Of a stretch of 64,000 bases of DNA, positions 43,907-53,460 are shown one piece after another. The notes beneath the pieces are model-generated. The model had not been told where the DNA came from. It saw only the letters and a program-made list of their open reading frames with translations, and made no database searches. Numbering within the stretch: the first letter of the stretch is position 1; each line of letters opens with the position of its first letter. The position numbers and the translations under genes were made by a program. Source of the stretch: Rhizobium sp. BK196 (GTDB lineage: Bacteria > Pseudomonadota > Alphaproteobacteria > Rhizobiales > Rhizobiaceae); NCBI RefSeq assembly GCF_014193255.1, contig NZ_JACHZB010000002.1, positions 186,001 to 250,000 of the forward strand, in the 5' to 3' direction.

Positions 43907-44650
43907 ATGACGCTGATCACCGGCCATCGCGGCGCCCGCAACCTTTGGCCCGAAAACTCGCTCACCGGCTTCCGCAACGCCATCACCCTCGGCGTCGACG
44001 CCATCGAATTCGACGTCCACCTGACGCGCTCGGGCGAACTCGTCGTCATCCACGACGCGACGCTGGAGCGCACAGCCGAAGGCTCGGGCCCGGTGCAGGA
44101 CCTTTCGGTCGAGGACCGAAAGGCGACGCTGCTGAAAGGCACGGACGAGGCCATTCCGACGCTCGGCGAGGTACTCGACGTGCTTGCCGCGAACAAGGGC
44201 ATCGAGCTGCATGTCGAGATCAAGATCGACGAGACCGGCAAGCCCTATCCCGACATCGCCGCGCGCGTCGCAGCAGAGCTTTCCCGCTTTGGTGTCGGGG
44301 AACGCTCCTATCTGACCTCCTTCAATACATCGGTGCTGGAGGAGTGCCGCCGTCATGTGCCCGAGGTTTCGCGCCTCGTCTCCGTCAATGCCGCCTGGGC
44401 CGAGAAACAGGGCGGGCTTGCCGCCTTCCTCGACCGCGTGGATGGACTGGTGGAGATCGTCGCCATCCATCACGAACTGATGGAAGCCGAATGGGACCTG
44501 ATCCGTAGCCGGTTGCCGCTCGACCGCCTCTGTGTCTGGACCCTCAACGACGAGCCCGGCATCCGCCACTGGCTGGAGCGCGGTATCGGCAGCCTGACCT
44601 CGGACAGCCCGGATCTGGCCCTGAAACTGCGCGCCGCCATCGGCGCCTGA
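43907..44650 (+). CDS. Glycerophosphodiester phosphodiesterase-family enzyme
   Basis: A 247-residue GDPD. Catalytic motifs: GHRGARNLWPENSLTGF (first His, Arg, Glu-Asn), IEFDVHLTRSGELVVIHDAT (metal Glu/Asp and second His), and the C-terminal VWTLNDEPGIRHWLERGIGS. No signal peptide, so it acts in the cytoplasm on imported phosphodiesters, releasing an alcohol and a sugar or glycerol phosphate. The ATG at 43907 has AAGGA upstream. With the transporter and the HAD phosphatase it makes a full import, cleave, dephosphorylate route. Confidence 0.92.
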   Translation: MTLITGHRGARNLWPENSLTGFRNAITLGVDAIEFDVHLTRSGELVVIHDATLERTAEGSGPVQDLSVEDRKATLLKGTDEAIPTLGEVLDVLAANKGIELHVEIKIDETGKPYPDIAARVAAELSRFGVGERSYLTSFNTSVLEECRRHVPEVSRLVSVNAAWAEKQGGLAAFLDRVDGLVEIVAIHHELMEAEWDLIRSRLPLDRLCVWTLNDEPGIRHWLERGIGSLTSDSPDLALKLRAAIGA

Positions 44651-45147
44651 GCTGTCGCCTTGCCAAGCGTCGGCAGGATCATCCAGATCGACGATCAGCG
44701 CAGTGAAGTCTCCGATCCGCTGCGCCAGCGGGAAGTGATATCGCGAATTTTCCGCGAGGCTGCTCGCCACCGAGAACGAGCTGCAGCGACATCGACTGCG
44801 TTGGCAAAGTAAATAACAGGGGCGGCGGTTCGTATCCCTTCAACTGCAAAGGGACGAGGGACGAGTCCCACGCCATACTCCGTCCTGCCATGGATCCTCG
44901 AGCGGTCTGCTTGTTGCGCGAGCAGCGTTCCTGGCGAAGGCGGCCTAATGAGCGCTCTCCGGACACCGTGGGATCAAGCCAATCGGCTCAGGCGCTGTTC
45001 CAGGATGACGACCTAAGGTCGTGACATGGCGCGGTGTCCCGCACCGGCTTCCATCGTAAGGCAACCGAAAAAGCCGCAGTCCGCGCGTTGATGCCTCGTA
45101 GGGCTCCGCTCTCAGAAGAAATTGGCAGGCAAAATAAAAACCCCTCG
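44651..45147. other. Gene-poor region before the siderophore operon
   Basis: No complete gene recognised. On the minus strand a fragment (RIGDFTALIVDLDDPADAWQ, around 44655-44720) reads like protein but has no start or continuation in frame; it may be a gene remnant. No terminator with a clear T-run was found after the phosphodiesterase gene. Confidence 0.4.
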
Positions 45148-45204
45148 TTGACAGGTTTGTCACGATCACGTTAAGGGTGCGATATAACATGAGTACAAAG
45201 ATCA
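45148..45204 (+). promoter_or_regulatory. Candidate iron-regulated promoter of the siderophore operon
   Basis: TTGACA at 45148-45153 and TTAAGG at 45171-45176 are 17 bases apart. A TGA-N9-TCA element, the form of rhizobial iron-responsive (RirA) boxes, lies at 45190-45204 (TGAGTACAAAGATCA). An imperfect spacing variant, TGACAGGTTTGTCA, overlaps the -35. Either could place the operon under iron control. The match is short, so this is a candidate only. Confidence 0.5.
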
Positions 45205-45255
45205 AGTTTTCGACACAATTTTGGTCAAATAAGACAACGAAAGGTGGCTGAAAGC

Positions 45256-45678
45256 ATGAAATTCCGTTTGCTATCCCCGCATAAGTTGATTCCAACCGAA
45301 GAGACAGATGCACGGAGGGTCGATGAACTTCATGGCCTCATTTCCACGGCCGGTTGCTGGACAGTGCCGATTATGGTGGAGAAGGACGCGCTTTTCGTGA
45401 TGGACGGCCATCACCGTTTGGAAGTGGCGTTCCGGCTTGGACTGCGTGCTGTTCCAACCGTTCTCCTCGACTATAGGAGCGTACGCGTCGAAGCCTGGAG
45501 GGCCGGTGAGACGATCACGCCAGCCGACATTTACGACATGGCCCGCAACCGACAAAAATTTCCGATCAAAACCACCCGCCACATTTTTCTGGATGATCTC
45601 CCGGCGTGCGATGTGAAGCTTGACGATCTTCGACAGTGGTACGAGCCACTCGATAATCCGGAGAGGCTCGCTGGATGA
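45256..45678 (+). CDS. ParB/sulfiredoxin-fold protein, SbnI/SerK-like (free-serine kinase candidate)
   Basis: A 140-residue protein: ParB-like N-terminal fold with HKLIPTEETDARRVDELHGL and the VMDGHHRLEVAFRLGLRAVP core. The DGHHR motif is shared with the free-serine kinases SerK and SbnI, which make O-phospho-L-serine. It lacks the C-terminal half of SbnI (about 250 residues). The ATG at 45256 has AAGGTGG upstream; a GTG at 45244 is an alternative. First gene of the operon, it overlaps the next by ATGA. Phosphoserine is the substrate of SbnA-type enzymes, so its role as supplier fits; a purely regulatory role cannot be excluded. Confidence 0.75.
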   Translation: MKFRLLSPHKLIPTEETDARRVDELHGLISTAGCWTVPIMVEKDALFVMDGHHRLEVAFRLGLRAVPTVLLDYRSVRVEAWRAGETITPADIYDMARNRQKFPIKTTRHIFLDDLPACDVKLDDLRQWYEPLDNPERLAG

Positions 45679-47036
45679 CCTCCCACATCATCCCGGTCAC
45701 GGGGACGGAACTGTCTCCAATTCTCTCTCCTCTTGCTGCCGACATTCTGACCGCGAGCGTGTCTCTGCTCCGATGGGTCGAAGAATACGGGTCTCCGCTT
45801 CACCTCGTGCTTCCGCCGGAGCTCAACGCAAATGTCGAAGCTCTGCGCCGCGTTCTCGACGATCGGGAAGTTGCACACGCGATCTACTATGGTTCGAAAG
45901 TCAACAAATCCTCAGGCCTGATGCAGGCCGCACTCGGGGCAGGCGCAGGCATCGACGTCTCGAGTGTTTACGAGCTTCGTGATGCCGTAAAACTCGGGGC
46001 TCAGGGCAGCGACATTGTGGCGACCGGTCCCGCGAAGACGGCGCAGTTTCACGACGAACTCGTCCGCATCGGGGCTCTGATCTGCGTGGACAGTCCGGAG
46101 GAACTGACCGACATATCGATGCGCCTACCAAACGATCGGGTCAAGCAGCCTGTCCTTTTGCGACTGCAGCCGAAAGGGCATGAGAAAAGCCGTTTTGGCA
46201 TGGCAGCCGACAAGGTGCGAGCGTGCCTGTCGCGCGTCGCCGCCGATGATCGTTTTCGATTCGACGGCATACATTTCCATTTGAGCGGATACCGCTGGCA
46301 AGATCGGGCGGTTGCGTTTGAGGAGGCTGTCAAGCTGGTGGAGGAAGCACGCGCGATCGGACTTTCTCCCAAAATGATCGATATCGGCGGCGGCCTGCCG
46401 GTTCAATATGTGGCTGAGGCGGCATGGGAAGAACATCTGCAGCGACAAAGCGCCGATGATTTCCGGACGGGCAATGTTCCGGCTTCCTTCTATCCCTACG
46501 GCGGTCCGCAATCTGCGGCGGCGTGGCTTGCCTGCTTTTTGGGCGCGCCGCTGTCGTCGGGCCAGACGATCGATGACTATCTCAGGCGGCACGAACTGAC
46601 GCTCGCGATGGAGCCGGGACGGTCCCTCGTCGACCAGGCGGCGATTTCAGCTTTCCGTATCACGCGCGTGAAGGATCTCGGCAACGGAAATGGTGTGATT
46701 TTCGTCGAAGGCAGCAGTTTCAGCGCCTGCGAGACCTGGTTTGCTTCCGAATTCATGGTGGATCCGATCCTGCTGCGCCAGAACGACCGGGCGCGCGCGG
46801 GCGAGCCCTTCCGGGCCTACATAGCGGGACATAGCTGCCTCGATGAAGACGTCCTGAGCAATCGCTGGCTTGGCTTTCCCCAGGTTCCCGAGGCCGGAGA
46901 CCTTCTCGTCTGGGCCAATACCGGCGGCTATCAGATGGATCTCCTCGAAAACGAGTTTCATCGCCACCCGATGCCCAAGCGGTTGTGCGTAACAAAGAGC
47001 GCAGCCGGTGACCTGTCGATCTATCCCGATAACTAG
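45675..47036 (+). CDS. Fold-type III PLP decarboxylase, SbnH-like
   Basis: A 453-residue enzyme of the DAP/ornithine decarboxylase family. The PLP lysine lies in IYYGSKVNKSSGL (residue about 76). Other motifs: GIDVSSVYELRDAV, FHFHLSGYRW, IDIGGGLPVQYV (phosphate-binding glycines), LAMEPGRSLVDQ, and the partner-subunit motif AGHSCLDEDVL with its Cys-Asp. In staphyloferrin B synthesis SbnH decarboxylates a diaminopropionate unit to an ethylenediamine. The same chemistry is expected here, giving an aminoethyl group. It is joined by overlap to the first gene and lies 11 bases before the SbnA-like gene. Confidence 0.85.
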   Translation: MTSHIIPVTGTELSPILSPLAADILTASVSLLRWVEEYGSPLHLVLPPELNANVEALRRVLDDREVAHAIYYGSKVNKSSGLMQAALGAGAGIDVSSVYELRDAVKLGAQGSDIVATGPAKTAQFHDELVRIGALICVDSPEELTDISMRLPNDRVKQPVLLRLQPKGHEKSRFGMAADKVRACLSRVAADDRFRFDGIHFHLSGYRWQDRAVAFEEAVKLVEEARAIGLSPKMIDIGGGLPVQYVAEAAWEEHLQRQSADDFRTGNVPASFYPYGGPQSAAAWLACFLGAPLSSGQTIDDYLRRHELTLAMEPGRSLVDQAAISAFRITRVKDLGNGNGVIFVEGSSFSACETWFASEFMVDPILLRQNDRARAGEPFRAYIAGHSCLDEDVLSNRWLGFPQVPEAGDLLVWANTGGYQMDLLENEFHRHPMPKRLCVTKSAAGDLSIYPDN

Positions 47037-47047
47037 GAGAGGACATC

Positions 47048-48058
47048 ATGCTTCCTACGAATGTGACCCAGTTGATTGGGCGCACCCCCGTCATGTCCAT
47101 CGAGATCCCGAGCCGGGATTCCATGCTGGTGTTGAAAATAGAAAAGAATAATCCGGGCGGTTCCATGAAGGATCGCATGGCGCGCAGCATGGTCGTGGCC
47201 GCCTTGCAGGACGGCCGGCTTGCCCCGGGAGGCACGATTGTCGAATCGTCCTCGGGAAACACCGGTATCGGCCTGGCATTGGCGGCGGTTGAGTTCGGGT
47301 TGAATTTCATTGCCGTCGTCGACCATCATGCCGCGCCCGACAAGATCCGCATGATGCGCGCGATCGGCGCTGAAATCCGCTACGTCGAAGGGGACTTCAG
47401 GGAAGATGAAGTCGCCGTCGTCGCCCGGCAGAGACTGGCAGCGCAGCTCGGCGCGCAACTGCCAGGCGCCATGTTCATGAACCAGTCCGACAATCCTGCC
47501 AATCCGGAAGGTTATGCTGACTATGTTGACGAACTGATGGAGCAGCTTCCCGATGGCATCGATGCATTCGTGGGATGCGTCGGTACCGGCGGATCGATGA
47601 CGGGCATTTCGCAGCGGCTCAAGCAGCGCTTGCCGGCGATCCGCACCATCGCCGTGGAACCCGCGGGCTCCATCGTGTTCGGACAACCGGGACGTCCCTA
47701 TTATCAGTCTGGAACCGGCACGCCGGCCGGCGACGAAGTCGGGAAGGTCCTGGACTATGGCTGCATTGACGAAGGCGTACAGGTTACTGATCAGCAGGCA
47801 TTCGAAACGGCACGCTATATTGCGCGTCGCAAGGCATTGCTCGTTGGCGGATCGACAGGTGGGGCGATCTATAAGGCCCTCGAATTCATCGCTTCCGGCA
47901 AACTGCAGGGGACTGTCGTGACGACCGTCGCCGATGGAGGGGAGAAATATCTCGGTTCGGTCTTCGACGACGAATGGATGGCAAAGCGCGGCCTGTTCGA
48001 CCCGTCGATCGCCGCTGAGCTCGATGCGTGGCTTTCCGGACAGGCACGCGCGGCATGA
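47048..48058 (+). CDS. PLP-dependent beta-replacement enzyme, SbnA-like (cysteine synthase fold)
   Basis: A 336-residue fold-type II enzyme. The PLP lysine is in NNPGGSMKDRMARSMVV, the carboxylate loop in VESSSGNTGIGLALA, the phosphate-binding loop GCVGTGGSMTGIS, and a C-terminal LLVGGSTGGAIYKAL. It has closest likeness to 2,3-diaminopropionate synthesis SbnA proteins, which join O-phosphoserine to the alpha-amino group of an amino acid (glutamate in S. aureus). Here the nucleophile could be lysine. The ATG at 47048 follows GGAGAGGAC; its stop overlaps the next start (ATGA). Confidence 0.87.
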   Translation: MLPTNVTQLIGRTPVMSIEIPSRDSMLVLKIEKNNPGGSMKDRMARSMVVAALQDGRLAPGGTIVESSSGNTGIGLALAAVEFGLNFIAVVDHHAAPDKIRMMRAIGAEIRYVEGDFREDEVAVVARQRLAAQLGAQLPGAMFMNQSDNPANPEGYADYVDELMEQLPDGIDAFVGCVGTGGSMTGISQRLKQRLPAIRTIAVEPAGSIVFGQPGRPYYQSGTGTPAGDEVGKVLDYGCIDEGVQVTDQQAFETARYIARRKALLVGGSTGGAIYKALEFIASGKLQGTVVTTVADGGEKYLGSVFDDEWMAKRGLFDPSIAAELDAWLSGQARAA

Positions 48059-49197
48059 AGGTCACGATCTGCGGGGCCGGGCGAACCGGCCATCTGAACG
48101 CCGTCCTGTTCAAACAACGCGACGGCGTGGACGTATCTGTTCTGACATCGTCGGCCGAGCTTGCCGACAAATGGTCCAGCGGAGAACAGGTCTGGCGGGT
48201 GAATTTGCCCGAAGGCGGTGTTCTGGAGGGACGGATCGACCATGTTGGTACGGATCCGCAGACGGCACTTGCCGATGCGGATCTGGTCGTCGTGACGCAA
48301 CCTGCCCAGGCGCGCCCCGCGCTCCTGAAGCAGATTGCGCCCCGTCTGCCTGACAACAAAAGGGTCTTCGTCGGAGCCATTCCGGGATTTTGCGGATTCG
48401 ACTGGCTCGCCGAGACTGCATGCGGCGATCGCGAGAATATCGTGATCTGGGGGATGAAGGACGTTCCCCATACCGCCTACAATCTCGTTGCGGGCAGCGA
48501 GGTGCGCATGGGTGGCGCAAAGGCTCAGCTCTATGCCGCGCTTCATCGTCGCGAGGCTGCAGCTGCGAAGAAGGAGTTGTCGGATCTGCTCGGCCGGCTC
48601 TACGAAGCGCCGGTCGCCATCCTCGACGATTATCTCGAGATTACGCTGACGCCAGGCAATGCATTGATGCATCCGGCTGTCCTCTATGCGCTGGTCGGCC
48701 CTGGTGCCCCCTGGGAGGAACAGCCCTTCGATGAGCCGATCTGCTGGTGGAGCGACTGCCCGCGCGCCGGCGCGGAAATGCTGGAAGCCTGCGATGCCGA
48801 AAATCAGGCGCTCAAACATGCCGCCGAAAAGCGGCTCAAAGTCGATCTGGCAAGCGTAAAGCCGCTTCGGCAAGAGTTGATCGAGGCCTATGGCGATCAG
48901 ATCGGCGATGACAGCACCATGTATTCGCTGCTGAGAACCAACAGCGCCTATGCCGGAATCCGTGCACCGCTCGTTTCCAACCCGGACGGACCGGGATTTG
49001 TCATCGATCGGGAAAGCCGCGCCTTTCATGAAGATATTGCTTTCGGTCAGGCGCTCCTCCTGGAAATGGCCAAGCGCCTCTATGTGCCGGTACCCGCTAT
49101 CGAAACGACCTACCGTTGGGCGCGGGCCTATCACGGCAATCTGCCGCAGCCGCCTCTTAATTTTGTTCCCGTGAGATGGGCGGAGGCAATCGGATGA
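48055..49197 (+). CDS. Opine (octopine/nopaline-type) dehydrogenase
   Basis: A 380-residue NAD(P)-dependent enzyme. It opens with the Rossmann motif KVTICGAGRTGHLNAVLF and has the family's second domain (LDDYLEITLTPGNALMHPAV, with the catalytic His/Asn region near HP), ending MAKRLYVPVPAIETTYRWAR. These enzymes reductively couple an amine to a 2-oxoacid or run the reverse. It occupies the place that SbnB (an ornithine-cyclodeaminase fold) has in the staphyloferrin B cluster but is unrelated to it. In a rhizobactin-like pathway it would attach pyruvate to the aminoethyl nitrogen, forming the 1-carboxyethyl group. It overlaps its neighbours on both sides. Confidence 0.85.
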   Translation: MKVTICGAGRTGHLNAVLFKQRDGVDVSVLTSSAELADKWSSGEQVWRVNLPEGGVLEGRIDHVGTDPQTALADADLVVVTQPAQARPALLKQIAPRLPDNKRVFVGAIPGFCGFDWLAETACGDRENIVIWGMKDVPHTAYNLVAGSEVRMGGAKAQLYAALHRREAAAAKKELSDLLGRLYEAPVAILDDYLEITLTPGNALMHPAVLYALVGPGAPWEEQPFDEPICWWSDCPRAGAEMLEACDAENQALKHAAEKRLKVDLASVKPLRQELIEAYGDQIGDDSTMYSLLRTNSAYAGIRAPLVSNPDGPGFVIDRESRAFHEDIAFGQALLLEMAKRLYVPVPAIETTYRWARAYHGNLPQPPLNFVPVRWAEAIG

Positions 49198-51074
49198 ATG
49201 AAACTATCGTCACATCCCATGCGGGGGCGAGAGGTGCGATCGACCCGCAATTCTACCAGCAGGCATCGCACAACGCCTTGACGCGCCTTGTGCGATGCCT
49301 GCTCGCCGAACGCATCCTCAATCCCGACGCGCTGCTGTGGTCCGAAGACGGGACACAGGCATGGCTTCCACTATGGGCTGCGAGAAAGGTTCTCCATTTC
49401 GAAGACCTACGACGGCTGCCGGCGAATACGATGCTCAACCGGGGCGCGATCGAAATCATCGATGACGGGGGCAGGCGACGGCGACTGGAGGGACCAGCCG
49501 ATCTCGTCGCCGAAATCTCATCGGATTGGGCGATTGAACCGGCTGCAGACGGGATTGCGCGCCTGCTCGCCGATATCGACAACAGCATCGAGAACGACGC
49601 GCTGATCCGTCGTCACCGCCGCGACTGGATAGCATCGCTGAGCCGGGAAATAGCGGCCGATGGCGACACTGGCCTCATTGCCCATCTTCGCCATACGCGT
49701 CCGGTGCATCAGGCAGCCATGATGCTCGACCAGTGGGGTTCCCTCGAGGGACATCCCTTCTATCCGACCTGGAAGTCGAAGCCCGGTCTCTCGGCGCAGG
49801 AGGTCGAGGCCCTGTCGCCGGAGTTCGGTGCGCGCGTCAATCTGCGGATCGCTGCGTTGCGGCAGGATTGGGCCTATGTGGAAATGATGCCCCATGTCGG
49901 CAGCTATAACGGCTGGTTCCGCCAAAACTATCCGGAGCTGTGGGACGCCTGGGTGAAGGCTTTGACGGAAAAGGGGCGCACGCCTTCGGACTGGCTGCCT
50001 CTGCCAATCCATGCCTGGCATCTTGATCACTTTGTCCGCCGGGAATTTGCTGATGAGATCGCTTCCGGCGCGCTTGTGGTCGACGGACCGGACATTGCGA
50101 CAATCCCCTCCATGTCCTTTCGCACGATGCTGCCCGACCTGGAAGAAGCAAGGCCGTTTGTCAAATTGCCGGTCGCGATCTGGATGACGAGCGAGATGCG
50201 GACCCTGCAGGCGAAGTCCATCCATATGGGCCCGAGGCTCAGCACCTTGATGTCCGACATTCTCGCTGCCGATGAAGCCATTGGAGGCGAACTGGAATTC
50301 TTCCGCGAAGAGCTGGGCGCGATCCTTCATCATCCCGAAACGGGCGACGAACATCCGGGCCGCTTCCTCTCCGTTGTCTATCGCGAGGCTGGCGGGATCG
50401 AACGAAAAGACGGTCTGATGCCCGTCACCGTGGCCGCGCTGCTCGCCGCAAGTCCCGTCGATGGTCGGCCGCTGATCTGCGAATTGATCGCGCGCATAGG
50501 CAATGATCGGCCATCGGCCGCAAAGTTCTTTCGCAATTATGCCGAGATCGTTCTCAGGCCAACGATCGCCATGTACCTTTTGTATGGTATCGCCTTTGAA
50601 GCTCACCAGCAGAATAGTACCGTACTCTTCGATCCGTCTGGGCGCCCGCAACGGCTGCTCATTCGCGACTTCGGTGACGGCCGCAGCTTCGCCCCGCTGT
50701 TCGAGGCGAGGGGATATCAGCTGAAGCCATTCAGCCGCCCCGGCATCCTGCCGACCACCTTCAACGACGATATCTCCCTTGTTCGCTCGTTCGTCATCGA
50801 TGCCTGCTTCGTCTGCCATCTTCACGAAGTGGCGCTTTGCCTGAACGAACACTTCGGGCTCAGCGAAGCATGGTCGATCCTGAGGCAGAAGACGCAAGAA
50901 GCGTTTGACCGGGTACGACCGCGCATGCTGTCCGACGAATTTTGGCTGGAGGAGCGGGATGCGTTTCTCAATCACCCTTGGCCGACCCGTTCCGTCTTGC
51001 GTATGCATCTCGAGCGATATCGCGACTATCGTCTGGAACATCAACTGCCAAACCCGCTGACAGAGACGCTATGA
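49194..51074 (+). CDS. NIS siderophore synthetase (IucA/IucC family)
   Basis: A 626-residue ATP-dependent synthetase that makes an amide or ester between a carboxylic acid and an amine. Family motifs: [17 protein letters not shown] (ATP-binding; usual form HPxHPxxKxxxG, here Tyr for the second His), [40 protein letters not shown] and [11 protein letters not shown], then the FhuF-like C-terminal part. The ATG at 49194 overlaps the dehydrogenase stop. It is the only NIS enzyme in the cluster, so the product should contain one such bond (or a repeated one). Confidence 0.93.
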   Translation: MNETIVTSHAGARGAIDPQFYQQASHNALTRLVRCLLAERILNPDALLWSEDGTQAWLPLWAARKVLHFEDLRRLPANTMLNRGAIEIIDDGGRRRRLEGPADLVAEISSDWAIEPAADGIARLLADIDNSIENDALIRRHRRDWIASLSREIAADGDTGLIAHLRHTRPVHQAAMMLDQWGSLEGHPFYPTWKSKPGLSAQEVEALSPEFGARVNLRIAALRQDWAYVEMMPHVGSYNGWFRQNYPELWDAWVKALTEKGRTPSDWLPLPIHAWHLDHFVRREFADEIASGALVVDGPDIATIPSMSFRTMLPDLEEARPFVKLPVAIWMTSEMRTLQAKSIHMGPRLSTLMSDILAADEAIGGELEFFREELGAILHHPETGDEHPGRFLSVVYREAGGIERKDGLMPVTVAALLAASPVDGRPLICELIARIGNDRPSAAKFFRNYAEIVLRPTIAMYLLYGIAFEAHQQNSTVLFDPSGRPQRLLIRDFGDGRSFAPLFEARGYQLKPFSRPGILPTTFNDDISLVRSFVIDACFVCHLHEVALCLNEHFGLSEAWSILRQKTQEAFDRVRPRMLSDEFWLEERDAFLNHPWPTRSVLRMHLERYRDYRLEHQLPNPLTETL

Positions 51075-52303
51075 CGGGGACGGTTGCGGTTATCCGAGGC
51101 TTCGGGCCGGTCTTTGCCATTCTCTTTGGTCTGCAGTTCGTCTCCATGGGCGCAATGGAGATGAGCGGTCCGTTCTGGCCGCTGCGCATCGAGGAATTGT
51201 CGTCGTCAGGCGGATTGTTCGCATTGGCTGGAATCGGCGTCTATGTGTGCCCCATGGTCGGTGTCTCTCTGACCAGCGCCCTCTGGGGAAGGATGGGTGA
51301 CCGGTACGGCAACCGCCTGATGATGGTCAGAGCGCTTGCGGGGCTTGCGATCACCCAGATCCTCGTTTCCTTTGCTGAGGACGTCTGGCTGATCCTGCTC
51401 CTGCGGTTTCTGCAGGGATGCTGCGCCGGCTATATCGCGCCGGCCCAGGCCTATGGCATCCAGATTACCGGCGGCCGCAATCGCGGCGTGCTTTTGACCT
51501 GGCTTCAGGTGGCGACCAATGTCGGTTCGCTCTGCGGTGCGTTTCTGGGTGGCCTCATCCTGGATGCATCCTCCTTTACGGCGATCAACCTGACGGCCGG
51601 CTTCATCTGTGCTGCCTGTGCCGTGAGCGCCTTTGCGATCCTGCCTCAGCCCGTTGGAGAGACCAACTGGGCCGCCCGCGATCGCATCGGGCTAGATCAA
51701 GCTTCCAAAGCCCAATCCACAGCGCCAGTCTGGGGCCTGTTGGTACTGACCGGGATGATGCTTGCCAGTCGAATGGTCTTGCAGGTGCCTTTCGCGCTGT
51801 ACATGGATGAGGTGTTTCACGCGCCCCACTGGGTCACCGGCTTCAGCTACGGCCTTCTGGCGCTCGGCTTTGTCGTGGCAGCGCCGCTCTGGGCGCAGTT
51901 TTTCAACGACCGTTCGATAAGCTTCATCCTCGGTTGGATGGTCCTGATTGCCGGTGGATGTGCTTTGCTTACCAGTCTTGCCGGCCTGACCCGCTCTGTT
52001 GAATATTTTGCCGTGATCTATCTGTTATGGGGCGGCCTGCTGGGCGGAACGACGCCCATCCTCGTGGCCCTCATATCCGCAGCTACGGCCGACGGTCGTC
52101 AGGGCTCGGTGCTCGGCACCGCCCAGTCCTGGCAGCAGATCGCATCCGTGGCGGGGATAGCCATCGGCGCCGGCGCCACCCAGATATTCGGGCTTTTAAG
52201 CGTTTACCCTCTCGTGTCGCTGCTTTACGCGGCATCCCTCTTTACTGCCCTCGGCCTTTGGTTTTCCGCCCGCCCGCGCCTACCTGTTGGAGATCCCCAG
52301 TGA
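51071..52303 (+). CDS. MFS transporter, probable siderophore exporter
   Basis: A 410-residue protein with twelve hydrophobic segments, the MFS loop motif [17 protein letters not shown] between helices 2 and 3, and [18 protein letters not shown] in helix 4-5, as in drug/siderophore efflux carriers. It is placed between the synthetase gene (ATGA overlap) and the importer genes (GTGA overlap), as exporters often are in NIS clusters. The ATG at 51071 is chosen for that overlap; the upstream frame is a shadow of the synthetase gene. Confidence 0.85.
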   Translation: MTGTVAVIRGFGPVFAILFGLQFVSMGAMEMSGPFWPLRIEELSSSGGLFALAGIGVYVCPMVGVSLTSALWGRMGDRYGNRLMMVRALAGLAITQILVSFAEDVWLILLLRFLQGCCAGYIAPAQAYGIQITGGRNRGVLLTWLQVATNVGSLCGAFLGGLILDASSFTAINLTAGFICAACAVSAFAILPQPVGETNWAARDRIGLDQASKAQSTAPVWGLLVLTGMMLASRMVLQVPFALYMDEVFHAPHWVTGFSYGLLALGFVVAAPLWAQFFNDRSISFILGWMVLIAGGCALLTSLAGLTRSVEYFAVIYLLWGGLLGGTTPILVALISAATADGRQGSVLGTAQSWQQIASVAGIAIGAGATQIFGLLSVYPLVSLLYAASLFTALGLWFSARPRLPVGDPQ

Positions 52304-53460
52304 CCCGCCTTCGCCTCTACGCGTTTACGATCATCCTGTTTTTGACGTCGCTTGCTGCTCTATCTGCCCGCGCCGAAACTGACGCGGTCCCGCAAACCAC
52401 TGTTACCGTCAAGGATATCGCCGGGCGGGACGTGCAGGTTAAGGTGCCAGTCTCTCGGATGCTCCTTGGGGAAGGCAGACAACTCTATCTGGTCGCATCG
52501 CTCGACCGAGAGAATCCGCTGGAGCGCATCGTCGCGTGGCGTAACGATCTGATCGAAGCCGATCCTGCGACCTACAGGCAATATCTCGACAAATTCCCCA
52601 AGCTTGCGAAATTGCCGACCTTCAAGGGAAATGAAGGAAGTCTGATCGATATCGAATCGGCGATCGTGAAGAAACCCGACGTGGTTCTCCTCAACCTCGA
52701 AGCCAAACAGGCAAACGAAGACGCTCAGTATATCGAGAAGCTCGCATCGCTCGACATACCGGTCCTCTATATCGATTTCAGGCACTATCCGCTTCAGAAT
52801 ACCGACCCGACAATCCGGCTGCTCGGCAAGATCATGGGACGCGAGGCGCGGGCAGAAGACGTGATTGCGTTCCGCAAACAGGCGATGGCTCGGGTCGAGG
52901 ATGTGCTTGCCAAGACGAAGCCGGAGCGCCCGAAGGTTTTTATCGAGCGCATTGGCGGATATACCGAGGACTGCTGCCTGTCATTCGGCGCCGAGAATTT
53001 CGGCAAATATGTCGATCTGGCCGGCGGACACAATATCGGCAGCGATTTTCTGCCCTCGACATTCGGACAGCTGAGCCCCGAACAGGTGGTTGTCTCCAAT
53101 CCCGATCATGTCATTGTTACCAGCGCCGACTGGCAGGCCTACGTGCCCGGCGGCCGCTGGATTCCGGTCGGCCCGAATGCAGATCTGGATGCCTCGAGGA
53201 AGAAATTGGAATGGTTCACGATGCGGGATGCCTATGCCGGGACCACGGCGCAGACGAAGCGTAATTTCCACGCCATCTGGCACCAGTTCTACAACAGCCC
53301 CTACGAATTTATTGCGGTCCAATGGATTGCAAAGTGGCTCCACCCGGATCTCTTCGCCGATCTCGACCCGGATAAGACGTTTGCTGAATATCACAAGCGC
53401 TTTCTGCCGATCGCCTATCAACCCGGCTACGCCGTCAGCATCAATACTCAAGCACCATGA
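52300..53460 (+). CDS. Periplasmic iron-siderophore-binding protein (FecB/FhuD-like)
   Basis: A 386-residue protein from a GTG at 52300 (overlap GTGA with the MFS stop, GGAG upstream). It has a signal peptide ([19 protein letters not shown]) and the helical-backbone metal-binding fold: [66 protein letters not shown] and [18 protein letters not shown]. It delivers the loaded siderophore to the following permease. A CC pair ([10 protein letters not shown]) is unusual for the family. Confidence 0.88.
   Translation: MTRLRLYAFTIILFLTSLAALSARAETDAVPQTTVTVKDIAGRDVQVKVPVSRMLLGEGRQLYLVASLDRENPLERIVAWRNDLIEADPATYRQYLDKFPKLAKLPTFKGNEGSLIDIESAIVKKPDVVLLNLEAKQANEDAQYIEKLASLDIPVLYIDFRHYPLQNTDPTIRLLGKIMGREARAEDVIAFRKQAMARVEDVLAKTKPERPKVFIERIGGYTEDCCLSFGAENFGKYVDLAGGHNIGSDFLPSTFGQLSPEQVVVSNPDHVIVTSADWQAYVPGGRWIPVGPNADLDASRKKLEWFTMRDAYAGTTAQTKRNFHAIWHQFYNSPYEFIAVQWIAKWLHPDLFADLDPDKTFAEYHKRFLPIAYQPGYAVSINTQAP

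Noticed and set aside
43100..44770. A 556-codon minus-strand frame opposite the permease and phosphodiesterase genes
   Set aside because: Low-complexity, charge-rich composition and full overlap with two clearly recognised genes mark it as a shadow frame.
44651..45147. Minus-strand fragment ending in a protein-like stretch before the siderophore operon
   Set aside because: It cannot be joined to a start or to a second conserved segment without several frame changes, so no gene is called.
45256..51074. Assignment of the cluster to staphyloferrin B
   Set aside because: That pathway needs three NIS synthetases and SbnB; here there is one synthetase and an unrelated opine dehydrogenase.
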